From Dichotomocladium elegans (Eukaryota > Mucoromycota > Mucoromycetes > Mucorales > Lichtheimiaceae), in NCBI GenBank assembly GCA_025716815.1, contig JAIXMN010000011.1, positions 806,001 through 870,000 on the forward strand: a stretch of 64,000 nucleotides of DNA, given 5' to 3'. The first letter of the stretch is position 1; each line of letters starts with the position of its first letter. Made by a program: the position numbers and the translations under genes. Positions 48,647 to 58,926 of the stretch are shown in pieces. Below the pieces are notes generated by a model. It did no database searches. It saw nothing but the letters and a program-made list of their open reading frames with translations, and was not told the DNA's origin.

Positions 48647-49923
48647 ATGATGGATGAAGATGGAAAAGACGTTGTTATGTCGGAGAGTGACAGTCATCTG
48701 TTTCCTGTCGAGATGATCACTGATTATGACCAGTATATGGATTTGAAGCCACCTGAACGGACGGTTATAACAAGAACTGAATCGAATGAAGAAATACTGA
48801 GCAAGGCCACAGAACCAAACCGTAAATCCTATCAATGCTACAAAGATGCTGAGAAAGAGGAGCTCTTTTCTCTAGTGTATGAGAAAGGCATGTCAGTGCG
48901 AGCTGCGGCCCTACAACTGCAAATCAAAACGACGGACAGCACAATATTGGGTTCAGCAAGATCAAAAAGAGCCAACAGATCAGATTACGAAGAATGCACG
49001 CGGTGGTTGACCTACAGGAAGGCCGCCAAAACTAGTGGAACAGCATCGACAATTCCTGATTGCTTTGATTGATGAACTGCCTTTTGATTGTGCTGGACGA
49101 GATCATAGCAAGTTTAACAGAGAAGTTTGCTGATCTTGACATCAAGAAAAGCGCTTTGCACGACTTTATGACTGAAAAATGCAAGATTAGCTTGAAGCGA
49201 GCCCATTTTCATTCAGTCGAACGAAACAGTCCAGAAAAAATAGAAGATCGACATGCCTGGGTGATGGAGTGGCTTCAAACTGATATGGATTATCTGAGCA
49301 ATTGCGTGTTTGTAGACGAAGCCGCGTCCCATATCAACATGAAGCGTTCATATGCTTGGTCGAAAAAGGGTTCTCCAGCAATTGTTAAGGTCCCTAAAAC
49401 CAGAGCGTTGACGACAACCATGCTCGGTGGAATCTCCCGGTTTGGGGTTGTTAACGTTTCAGTCAGACGTCCAAAGGCAGTTGCTCCATCTAAAAAACGC
49501 AAGACCGGAAGCAACTGCGAAACTGCCAACAAGACAGTGAGCAAGCGTGGCACAGTCACTGGCCACTACTTCAATTTCCTTTCGAGTACAATGGACGTCT
49601 TAGATAAGCACGAAATGTTCAAGGACAACTATATTGTCATGGATAATGCCCCTATTCTGGGGAATAGGGCGGGAGATATATGCAGCGATATCCACGGTTT
49701 TCTATATGCTTGCGGATATCCTCGTGTTGGTGAGCTGAATCCGATTGAACGATTTTGGTCTGTTTGTAAAAGCAAGGTCAAAAGAGAAAAGCTATAGGAC
49801 CAGGAGACCTTAGCAGCTAGGATTCAAATGGCTTGTAATCAGATTCTTGTTGGCGATCTCCGTGGATTTTGTAAATATTCTACTGCGAAACTTGATGATT
49901 TCTTGAATAGAAGACCAATATAA
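48647..49923 (+). pseudogene. Tc1/mariner (IS630-superfamily) transposase, copy 2, recently broken
   Basis: This is the best preserved mariner copy. An N-terminal frame (48647-49072) has the helix-turn-helix region (YEKGMSVRAAALQLQIK). A second frame (49069-49797) has FHSVERNSPEKI, the first catalytic acid in FVDEAASHINMKR, the second in VMDNAPI and the third in ELNPIERFWSVCKSKVK. About 20 residues before the third acid the text is scrambled (no YLPPYSP). A TAG at 49795 interrupts the frame, which then stays open to 49923 with expected C-terminal text. Two frameshifts lie near 49020-49090. All three DDE acids survive although the gene is dead. Confidence 0.9.
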
Positions 49924-50556
49924 TTAATAAATGTGTTTGCCCATTTTACGCTTTGTTCATGCGTAATACATTAGGTATGTGCACAAATATTTAATTAGGA
50001 AATGAGCAATTTGATACCCGACACATGCGCCTGTTGACCGCAAGCGGGCGTACTACCAAATCAGGGATTTGATCTCCAACTGACGACCCAGAAGACTTGG
50101 CATCTTTGAAACAACGCATGCTCACCAGGCAATAAAAACAAGTTTGTTCACGGGTTTTGGTGCCATAGTGGTCATCACACAGCGCCGCGTATCCTTCATG
50201 TTCGTCTTCCATATCTCCACACCAACTTATAACAACGGGTGTCAGATGATCACAGGTCGAATTATTAAAGATGCGCGAGAGCTTGAGAAAACTGCTGTAG
50301 ATGAGCACCAGAAACACACAGCATCCCATGCACAACTTGTTTTGGCCAAAACCTCAAAGCATGCAAAGAATGCACTGCAAGTGCCCGTGTGAGAGACCAA
50401 GGCATCACCCTTGGGTCTTTCATGGTTGCCGCGTCGCAGCATCAAGCACTCACCATGGATATGGAACCGGAATGAAATAGATTGCCTATCTTACGTGTAG
50501 TATGTACTGGCACCGTACGGACAATAATCATTCTAGTGCGATTTACGTGTTAATTT
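49924..50556. other. Spacer between mariner copy 2 and the 4-kb element
   Basis: AT-rich, with a 114-codon minus frame (49991-50335) that includes CDDHYGTKTREQTCFYCL. That text superficially resembles a TnpB zinc ribbon, but no second Cys pair or NRD follows, so I leave it unassigned. Confidence 0.4.
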
Positions 50557-50558
50557 TA

Positions 50559-50575
50559 GAGTGGAGCGAAATGGC
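50559..50575 (+). repeat. Candidate left terminal inverted repeat
   Basis: GAGTGGAGCGAAATGGC follows a TA dinucleotide, 8/10 identical over its first ten bases to the inverted sequence at 54540. Confidence 0.35.
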
Positions 50576-50673
50576 ACATGAGGAAGGATGAGGTGAGGAA
50601 AAGCTTTACTGGTGTTGTCTGACTTAAAAATGCCGTCCAAAACGAATTTTGTTTGGTTTTGGCGAGAAATTAT

Positions 50674-51470
50674 ATGCGATCCCCTTACCAAGTCAACATG
50701 TTGCCGTATATAAAGAGAAATTACAACAACTTTTCTATAAGCGATTGTTTTCGATCCAGTAGGCTTGAGTCGCGAAGGGTGACGGAAAATAACTTCAGAA
50801 GGTGCATTTCGGAAATCCTTGCAAAAGAAGTCAGGGTATCTGAACCAGTTTATGCGTGGGCCAGGGAAGCAAAGGAGAAAGGATTTCAGGTATATGTTCG
50901 CCTCCGAAATATCATAATAATTATTGACTACTTAACTTTATTGTAGATGTTAACGAGCTCGGAGGCTGAGGAATTCTGGGATGATTTAACTGTCAAAAAA
51001 GCGAAGAATGCAGCAACATCAGCCCAAAGGAAAGCAGCCTTCAGGAAGCTCCAATATCAAGCTGAAATAGAAGAAGAAGTTTTAAACCATGGCGAGTATA
51101 TAAGAAAAGCTTTATATTAGAAAGAATCCAATCTAATGAGTTGTATCTTTAGGCTCGATTATGCGGGAATCCCCACAAAGATCGAAGCGGAAACACTCTG
51201 GAACCGGCAAGGAGGTCTGCAATTTTTGTGTTTTCATTCGTCTCTTTGGTCTAATATGAAAGGTTGGCGTAACGTTTAATAAAGGGACTCGACACGGAAA
51301 ACGAGGAGACAGATAACGACGTCCGGTCCATAAAAAAAGTCCAGAGGTTCCATTGGCTTGCTGGTGGTGGAGATTACGACGAAGAGAATGAATCCAGCAA
51401 TGGCAGTTTATGTTTATCATCCAAACTCGGGTGCATCATTCCGTTCACTATTTATGCACGTGGGGGTTAA
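50674..51470 (+). CDS. Uncharacterised spliced gene inside repeat-rich DNA (P1)
   Basis: Four exons: 50674-50889, 50947-51091, 51153-51214 and 51285-51470, giving 202 residues with consistent phase at every junction. Intron 2 uses a GC donor (GCGAGT). I do not recognise a named domain. The N-terminus has YIKRNYNNFSISDCFRSS and ISEILAKEV; exon 2 has SSEAEEFWDDL and a Lys/Glu-rich helix; the rest is acidic and hydrophilic. I have the impression of related multi-copy proteins in zygomycete genomes but cannot verify it. An upstream ATG at 50630 is out of frame, so the 5' end may be damaged. It converges with P2 across an 18-bp palindrome. Confidence 0.45.
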
Positions 51471-51486
51471 AAAAGCCGGCTTTTTT
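51469..51486. repeat. Perfect 18-bp palindrome between convergent genes
   Basis: A6-GCCGGC-T6 reads the same on both strands and overlaps the P1 stop codon. It can form a hairpin on either transcript and may help 3' end formation for P1 and P2. Confidence 0.8.
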
Positions 51487-51679
51487 ATTACTACAATTTT
51501 GCATGGCTTGATAATGGTTACTATTGATGTCTGTGTTGGTGGTTGTGCTGAAGGTTATTATTCTTGGTGATGTACGGTATAGAAAGAAGTATGTACAATG
51601 TTACTTTCAATTGGTATCGATTCCATATGAAATCTTCAAATACGCTTGATGGGTGGCAGAAACGAATTTCTTCGCCAGT

Positions 51680-52325
51680 TCAACTTGCCAACTGCGAATT
51701 CCTTGCTTGATATGATATTCTTGTGAGGTCCTCAAATTGACACACCCGCTCATAGGGGTGGTTTGCGGAAAGGAGATCATCCGTGTTGAGCAACAAATTG
51801 AACTGCGCTAGTTCAATGAATCGATAAATGCCGTTGTAGGCGAGATCCATCTTGAAAGTCGTGCATCGTAATCCTGAAGCCAAATATAGTGGGGCATTGA
51901 TATGGTTACTTGCAAGTTTGAATTCGGAATTTCGTTGATGATTACAAATATATACCTTCTACCAAAATACCGGCCCTGTACACTTGCTTACAGGGATCAA
52001 CAGAAATGTGATGGTCGAGCATATGCTTGAGCTCAAATCCAAGCTTTGATAGATCAGTGTACACAGTGAAATACTTGTGCTTAGGCTTCTTCACCTCTCC
52101 ACCAATGAGCTCATGATCTTCTTTTGACACAGTGATGTCCGGTTTCAATGCTTTTAACGACGTATCAATCATTTCGTACGCCTCTTTGATTGCCCTGGAA
52201 GATCTTGTGGGCCTACAAAGTAATCGATCAAGCAAACTGGTCAAACAAGCCAAAGGCCAACACAAGCAGTGAATACTATACCCATCAACAGTGAACGATT
52301 CCACATTTGGAAAGATATATGGTGC
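51680..52325 (-). CDS. Uncharacterised spliced gene, 5' end truncated (P2)
   Basis: Exons, minus strand: about 52325-52282, 52212-51956 and 51873-51680, all in phase. Visible text is ESFTVDGPTRSSRAIKEAY, then a Lys-rich KKPKHKYFTVYTDLSKLGFELKHML block, VYRAGILVEGLRCTTFKMD and GIYRFIELAQFNLLL. No named domain; the alternation of beta- and helix-like segments suggests a globular enzyme-like or binding domain. The upstream frame closes at a TGA, and the transposase's stop lies only about 10 bp further upstream, so the real 5' part is missing or displaced. Confidence 0.45.
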
Positions 52326-52335
52326 ATTTCATTTT

Positions 52336-54458
52336 TTATAATAGTCCCTTGTTTCTATGCGCCGATGGCTCTTGTAGGTACCGCCAGGCTCGATTACAAA
52401 ACCGGCGAATCATAGATGGCGTTTCGTTGGGAGGAGATATCGTGTCGAGAAAGCTTGGAAGGTTTTCTTTCAAGCTTCTAAACGAGTAGTCACAGCGCAC
52501 TCGAGCTTCACGTTTAGCAGCACCCCAATAGCGCTCAATCCAGTTGCATTCGCGGTGGAATTTTGGATAGAGCTCAAAGATATGGCCGCTATTTTCCACT
52601 GTTTCCTGCAAGGCTGTACGCTGTGAGTGGAAGTCAGGCTGCGCAGCAAGCAGATGCTTCGCACAGCATTTGGTGTCCTCCGCCGCGTTACCATTGCATT
52701 CCATTCTCCATGTCTTGCCAGGTCGATAAGGGTCTTTACCAAGCCATAGCCCACGTTCCCTAAGGATACCTTCAATCCCTTTGTAGGAAAACAAGTTTAG
52801 AATTATAAAGCGACATTCCTTTCTATATACAAAAGAGTACCTTTAAAATATAGGATGTCGCGCTTCTCACTGGTGATAATTGTATGGCCGTGCTTGCGTT
52901 TCTTTATATTTTCCTGGCGTTTGATATAATGCTTTGGGGTACATGCATTTCTTCGCCATCATAGCCCTTTGCCGTAAAATAGCCGTTTCTGAAATGGTAC
53001 TTTTCTCCCTCCTCAACTCGTTTCTCGGATCTTGTCATTCTCTGCACCAAAAGTGCGTCGGGAGCGAATGCATTGTGGTTGCTACTCTGGTCAAACACAA
53101 AAAGAGCTTTACAACCAGGATGCAGCTTCTCAAAGAGCGGAATTACATCCTTCTTCAATTGACGTAGCATATGCTCGCTAGTCCAATATCCAGAACGCCC
53201 GACACCCGCCTCAAAAAAACACTCTGGAGATATTATCTCCATCCCGCATGGTTCCATGGCATGCGCACTGAAACTCGCTAACCATGATAGACATTCCGGG
53301 GGATTTGTTTCGTAGTACTGTCTCACCCGCTGCTAGCCAAAGAACTTGTTTACCGTCATTCGCATAAAATGTGGACTCGTCGTGGGTAACCATTACTAGC
53401 ATCTCTCTTTATCTCGTAGTGTAGCTTTGGTGACGTTGTCCATAAACTCCCCGGAAAAGCTCTCCATCATTGCTCGGTAGGGCACCATCCGCCGCGCCCA
53501 CTGCTGGCGATATGCAACGACATCTTCACGCTCGTGGCCATCATAGTAAACATCTTTCACATGGGGACTATGGCGGAAGCCCCACTCATTCATATAGCGC
53601 CAGAGGGTTGTCTGGCTCACATTGTCCTGGTGCACCAAGCGACTCTGGGATTGCGGTCTCATTAACGAACTTTAAGATGTTGATGATGCTTCGAGTCTCA
53701 GGTTTCTCGTCACGAATCCATGTGCAGATGGTGTCAGCAAGTAGTTCATCAGACAAGGCTGAGAGTCTTTTCGCATGTGCGCCTTGATGATGGGCAGAAA
53801 CGTAGCCAAAATCAAGGAATTCTTTTGCCCACTGACGAATAACCTTTGGGTGGTAGTGTTGCGATGGCGTAAGCCAAATATCGTTGGCAGCATGCTGAGA
53901 AGCAATGACAGAGTTCTTTCCTTCAAGACGACAGATAAGATACTTGTGTACTGCACGAAGTTTGCAAAGCTGGAACGGATTGATATTGTCGCCTGCTGTG
54001 ATGGCAGAAATGCGAGGCTTTATAAGTGCTTCAAGCCTCGTAGCGGCATCCCGGAATCCTTCCTTCTCGTCATTTTCATCGGCTGAAGACATCGTTTTTA
54101 TGGCATTTTCTGGTGTTGCTAATGTCTGTTGATGGGTGAACCCAAAAGCTGTGAGCTTTTGAGACATGTCTGCGGCAGCCTTTAGTGCGTTTTTGTTTCG
54201 CCAAGCATTAGTCCGAGAATCTTTTGAATAAGAGCATCGCAGGTGGCTGTCAGCTTTTACAGTCCACGCCAATGGGAGTGCGATTATAGAGGCAATATCA
54301 TCCCGTGAAAGTTCAAGGATATCTGGATCTTCAATTATCTCGGGAATATCGTCAACCATTTCAACTTCTTCCATGCAAGGGCTGTGGGAAACTGATACCC
54401 CAGCCCTGAGCCTTTGTCTTCCTTTCATCACCTTCTGTCGTTTTGATAGTGGTGGCAT
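52336..54458 (-). pseudogene. IS630-superfamily DDE transposase, multiply frameshifted
   Basis: Four or more frames on the minus strand add up to a protein of about 700 residues. An N-terminal frame (54458-53586) starts MPPLSKRQKVMKG; a helical region (TTLWRYMNEWGFRHSPHVK) follows. The catalytic core has the first acid in VTHDESTFYANDGK, the second in LFVFDQSSNHNAFAPDAL and the third in CNWIERYWGAAKREAR, then CDYSFRSLKENLPSFLD. This matches, from memory, a large-transposase family common in Agaricomycetes. Frame breaks lie near 53650, 53400, 53270 and 52800-52930. The DDE acids themselves are intact, so the breaks are probably recent. Confidence 0.85.
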
Positions 54459-54525
54459 AATAAGAGGGGGAGAGAGTGTGTGTCTCTGTAAAAAGGATGA
54501 TGAGGTATCTTTAGACTCAGACTAT

Positions 54526-54540
54526 TTTTACACTCCGCTC
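54526..54540 (-). repeat. Candidate right terminal inverted repeat
   Basis: Read on the minus strand this is GAGCGGAGTGTAAAA after a TA; it lies between the transposase start and the Fanzor fragment. Confidence 0.35.
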
Positions 54541-54722
54541 TAGCTGCAAACGTGTTTTTATGCTTATAACTTCACAACAAAGACACAAATACAATTATAA
54601 CAAAGTAGGTCTCTTTGTATCACATTATTAAACATTTTGACTTCTTTAAAATTATAAAATACTTCATTGATCGGATTTTATCAGCTCCAAAATGGTGGCA
54701 GCAAGGGGATCGGATAATATAG

Positions 54723-55680
54723 TTGCCTTGCTCAGAGAATTCCAGGCCGGAGCGAGGTGCCCGTCTGACGTTCCGATACACCAAACCTCGTCAGGACAAG
54801 GTGCACAAGACCAAGAAGTACCGCAGGTTATTGCAGAGGCTCAAGAATGAGGAACCTGAAGTCGTGCATGCCGAGGCACGCATGGCTGGCGAGCATTCCC
54901 GCAGCTTGGATCGTACCGATTATGACCGCTTCCTGCTTGTCCGGTCCCAAGTGTCCCAAGTTCTCGAGGACTTGTATGCGAATACAGCCACCCATAATGC
55001 CGATCCCCAACCTCTTTTCCGAAAGCTCCGTCTGTCGTCGTACATCAACAAACAACGAGCAGATGAGAAGCTGAGGGACGGTCTGATCAACCAGTTTGGC
55101 CCCCACGCGGTATTTGTGATGGGTAATTGGTCTGCCCCGAACACTCAATACAACGAGCCAGTCCGCGGTGTTGGATTCCGGCGACTTCTCAAGCAAGGCG
55201 AACGTCGCTTTGATGTATACTTGATCGACGAATTCAAGACCAGCAGATGTTGCCCCGCGTGCGAGACCGAGAGCCTTTCTACTTTCCGGAGGGTACCCAA
55301 CCCACGCCCCTATCGAAGAGCCGAGAATCCAAACGTTATCTGTCATGGCCTGCTACGGTATGAAGCCTTATTCGCGGAGGAGTTTGAACAATAATGATAA
55401 TCTAATGTCGCTTATTTTGTGCAGATGCTCAAATCAAAACTGTACAGCAGGCATGGCAGAGGGCGCTCCTCGGCAGCGATTGTGGAACCGTCATATGGCG
55501 GCCTGCCTGAATATGATACATATTCTCAGGAGTTTTCGGGCCGATGGCATGGTCCCGGAAAGGTTTCGGCGAGCACCTGCGGGTGGTGACAGGCGCCTAG
55601 CAAGAAGGGCTAGATCACCAGAGCCCGACGAGCGAAGAGTGAGACGAAGAGGACCAGGACGAGGTCGCCAACAGCGATGA
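54723..55680 (+). pseudogene. Fanzor (eukaryotic TnpB-like) RNA-guided nuclease fragment
   Basis: Two exons, 54723-55357 and 55425-55680, encode about 296 residues of the C-terminal part of a Fanzor protein. Fanzors are TnpB relatives that cut DNA using a guide RNA and travel with eukaryotic transposons. Visible landmarks are RYTKPRQDKVHKTKKYRR, FRKLRLSSYINKQRADEKL, GNWSAPNTQYNEPVRGVGFR, the second RuvC acid in LIDEFKTS, zinc-ribbon pairs CPAC and CSNQNC, and LWNRHMAACLN, where the third RuvC aspartate (NRD) is histidine. The N-terminal half with the first RuvC acid is absent. The 67-nt intron in the zinc ribbon is intact. Catalytically dead by both defects. Ends in an Arg-rich tail. Confidence 0.87.
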
Positions 55681-57189
55681 TTTTCCGTGTCGGTTATCGC
55701 TGGCACACATCTGGATACCTTCGGGTAAGTTAAAGTGTTGAGGAAGGGATAATATTTTCTGGTGACTAAAATCTCTCAACCAATCGATGTGAAATCCTTT
55801 CCATCTTGATACGCCATTTATTTTAGAAAAGGAAGTATCTTTTTATTTGTTCAGTCACACGAGTAATACAGAGGTGCGCTGATGGTGTTACAAAAAGACG
55901 AAGGCGGACCAAGTTTGACGGCAAGAAAATAGGAATTAGAAGACGGGCGCGCGCAAGGAGGGACATTGTAAGGGAGACCATGTGAGCCTCAGAGAAAGGT
56001 GTGTATTGGAGAATAAGTAGTCAGTAACGGTGCCATAAAGCGCAGTACGCACGAGATTAAAAACGCCAGGTGAGTCGACGAAGCGGTGGGGTCTGGTGGA
56101 TTAAACAAGTGATCCACATAGAAAAGATGGCCCCAGATGGCCTCCATACCTAGTAGCGGCGGAGGCGTTGTATGAGGAAATGGGGCGCGGGTGTCAACGG
56201 CTGAATGACAGGCAGTACACATACTCAAGCGGATTCGCAAAGCATGAGTGCATGGTTTTCATTATTATTTCGCACGTCCGTATGGGGCACCTTCCCATGT
56301 CCCTTTTTAACGAAGAGGCTGGTTGTAATGGTTTGGTAATCCGCCTGAGTTGGACGGAGCACCGATTGCATTGAAGACATGATGGCGTTTTTCAGCTTAT
56401 ATTTGTTTCCTTGGAAAAGTAGACAACTTTGTTGCAATGGTTTAGATTCCCTAGAGTACCTGAAAGATACTACAATGACATCATTATCTGACAAAGGACT
56501 GTCGTCAACTAGAAGTTGACTGGTATACACCGTTTTTCCAACAGTGAAGTCGTGCCGTAGCCCTTCTGAAGCCACAGTTTGCCCAGAAATCTTTAGACGG
56601 GATGACAAAACACACATACATATCAATAAATCTTTCTATATATCTACCGCTTTTTATTCGAGTCTAACACCTTCTTTCCTTTGTAGTTTGACTAATCATG
56701 TACGCACTTGATGAACCATCGAAGAGAGCGTAAAAAGTTGGCCTAACCATCTGGCAAGGCCGCGATTTGGCTGCCTTCAGGCAGTGCCTTTTCTTTCCTT
56801 TTTTCGTTACCCGCCCTTGTCGCTGCTCCAGCTTCACCGTTGTTCATGCCCGAGGTGCTCCCCCTTTTTTGTATTTTGAATGACACTATGATATCTTATA
56901 TACGGAACTTATTTTGGATTATAAATCAACTGACATGGAATACAGTAGCTTTTTACTGGAATATCCAGCTGAAAACTCCCCGTGTCTTTTGTCATGATAC
57001 ATGGGAACGACAATGAGCATTACCCTAATTAGAGCAAGACTAAACATACCTCGTTTCGTAGTTGATCATCTATAAAACATGCCGGTTGAAAATGGAAGCG
57101 GTGCGATTTCCTCCTGAAACAGTAATGCGAGGAGCATGCAAACATCGATCTGCAATCAACAGAGTTCGATGAAGTGTATCCAAATTCCT
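55681..57189. other. Intergenic, repeat-arm sequence without recognised genes
   Basis: A 134-codon minus frame (56225-56626) has protein-like composition (KISGQTVASEGLRHDFTVGK) but no known domain. Another minus frame (55989-56240) has a lone CTACH motif, judged chance. AT-rich otherwise. Confidence 0.4.
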
Positions 57190-57590
57190 ATTTCTTTTTG
57201 ATACGTTGTCGAAAATTGATCAAGCATCTGAGCAGCTCTTGCAGAAGTTCGAGAGGCTTTAAATATCAAAAACGGCGCTCATTGATATATTCAATTACTC
57301 ATCCGAAAACGCTCTTTTTCAGCCAGTATGTAGGCGGCAGAATTGATGCAGGGATCTAGGATGCGCTTTGACTGGTTACGCGGTTTGACATGATAGACAC
57401 CGACTTTTGTTTCTTTGGCGTGTGCGCATTCTCAGATCAACATGAAACGCTACGCGACATGATCCAGAAATGGACATGCGGTATCAAAGATCAGAGCAAA
57501 TGCAACAGCTATCTTGGGGACCATGTCGGCACCTGCCACCATTGATATAGCCCAAGTGCTACCTCCTGCAACTACTAGCTAAGGAAAGAG
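57190..57590 (+). pseudogene. Decayed Tc1/mariner transposase, copy 3
   Basis: Short stretches in several frames align, by eye, with copies 1 and 2: DQASEQLLQKFERL with ISKTALID, ALFQPV, QINMKRYAT, then IRANATAILGTMSAPATIDI. These correspond to the linker, the pre-catalytic block and the DExxFxINMKR region of mariner transposases. Stops and frame changes are frequent, and the C-terminal half is missing. It is the most decayed of the three copies. Confidence 0.65.
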
Positions 57591-58019
57591 GGCCTAATAA
57601 AGGCGCAGATGGGTAAATATGAACACATGAACGATTACTTTTCGGTAAACAATAATGCGCATATTTGCAACACTGATTGATTTCGAATACAGTAGTTTAT
57701 TTTTCGTTCTTTCCGCTACTCGGGAAGGTAAGGCTCCATCGGCGTTGGAAGCATGCGTTAACGCACCACCATCTGGAAATATAGCCTAAAACCTTATGAA
57801 TCAGAATAACCAAAAATCTAATATACTCCGATAACCTGCGCTCATATTACTGACGAACCCAGCTTCATAAAGTAGCTTAATATGGAGAACAAAACCTAAC
57901 TTGTGCTACGCTGGTAAAATGAAAACAGAATTTCACATGTGGGAAACACCGACCTTGGAGCAAAGCTAAAACAAAAAAAAACACACATCTATACAAACGC
58001 TTCTCTTCTTCAAGTGCAC
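57591..58019. other. Intergenic: 5' flank of the KRE9-like gene
   Basis: AT-rich. An upstream in-frame ATG at about 57939 would add a non-hydrophobic leader before the signal peptide and is disfavoured. Nothing else was seen. Confidence 0.5.
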
Positions 58020-58926
58020 ATGCGTCTCCCATATCCATTCCTTTATTTTTTCCTCTTTCCCGGTATCGCTTTTGGTCTCTCGATCCAATTGCCACTCCCC
58101 CACACCGTTCATGCTGCAAATACCAATATCCTTGTTACATGGTCTGATGTCGATGCCGGTCTCACAACAGTATCCATTCTTCTGGCACGGGGCGAGGCCA
58201 TGTCAATCGTTTCTACGCTGGGAGAAAATATCACTGCATCTCAGACGTCTGCCTCTTTAAAAATACCCCCGGAGACTCCTAGTGGGTCGGATTACTACAT
58301 CGTTATGCAGGGGAACAACAACATACAAACATCAAAGGGTCCATTTACAGTCATTTTGGGACCAAAAATTTCAGAATCAAGCCCACCATCTTCTGGATCC
58401 TCATCATCGGCATCGGCATCAGTGACAGCTTCCTCGCTCTCGTTATCGTCATTATCCAACAAGCCTTCGTCGTCGGCATCGTCATCCTCCAGCAGCAATA
58501 ACACTACTCCTCCACCGAATAATGAAGACACAAATAGAGACGAACAGAACACAGATAGCAATGGAAATTCTGATAAGAGCAATGGGTTGACGAGCGGCCA
58601 AGTCGCTGGTGTCGTAGTTGGCGTCATTGGTGCACTTGCAGTGGTACGTGATCATATCACTTTCTTCTGTGTGTATATATACTCACGCAACCTCACCCGT
58701 ATAGACGGGTATCGCCGCTATGTTTATCATTATGGCCCGACGGAAAAGAGGCCTAAATAACAAGCGTATGCATTCGGACAGTGCCAAATACTACGATGAT
58801 ACTTCGAGCTATGTAATTGATAATCAGCAATATTCGCGTTTCGGCCCTCCTCCACCACAAGCAACCTCTGTACCAACACGCTCCGTCACCCTCGACAAAC
58901 CTCACCTGCTTGAACGAACGTATTAA
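58020..58926 (+). CDS. KRE9/KNH-type Ser/Thr-rich membrane-anchored protein
   Basis: Two exons, 58020-58643 and 58705-58926, give 281 residues. A signal peptide (LPYPFLYFFLFPGIAFG) precedes an Ig-like KRE9/KNH1-type domain (about 25-115: NILVTWSDVDAGLTTVSILL, KIPPETPSGSDYYIVMQG). A Ser-rich, probably O-glycosylated stalk (about 120-190) follows, then a transmembrane helix split by the intron (GQVAGVVVGVIGALAV, then TGIAAMFIIMARRKRG) and a cytoplasmic tail with Tyr and Pro motifs. Family members act in beta-1,6-glucan assembly or as wall-stress sensors. The start at 58020 places the signal peptide at the N-terminus. Confidence 0.85.

Larger units (their letters stand above)
50557..54542. mobile_element. 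Possible 4-kb TA-flanked DNA transposon with two cargo genes
   Basis: The left edge TA|GAGTGGAGCG and the inverted right edge TA|GAGCGGAGTG match at 8 of 10 positions and each abuts a TA, the target site of IS630/Tc1/mariner elements. Between them lie a spliced plus-strand gene, a spliced minus-strand gene and a broken IS630-superfamily transposase whose start is 82 bp from the right end. If correct, the element is about 3.98 kb. The ends are short and diverged, so chance similarity is possible, as is a smaller element bounded near 52330. Confidence 0.35.

Noticed and set aside
49991..50335. Second Fanzor/TnpB zinc ribbon on the minus strand
   Set aside because: Only one CxxC is present; the second Cys pair and NRD motif are missing, so the resemblance is too weak.
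55989..56240. Cytochrome c-like CxxCH motif
   Set aside because: A lone motif in a short frame with no other cytochrome features.
56225..56626. 134-codon minus-strand frame
   Set aside because: Protein-like text but no known domain, start context or homologous partner exon; left as unassigned.
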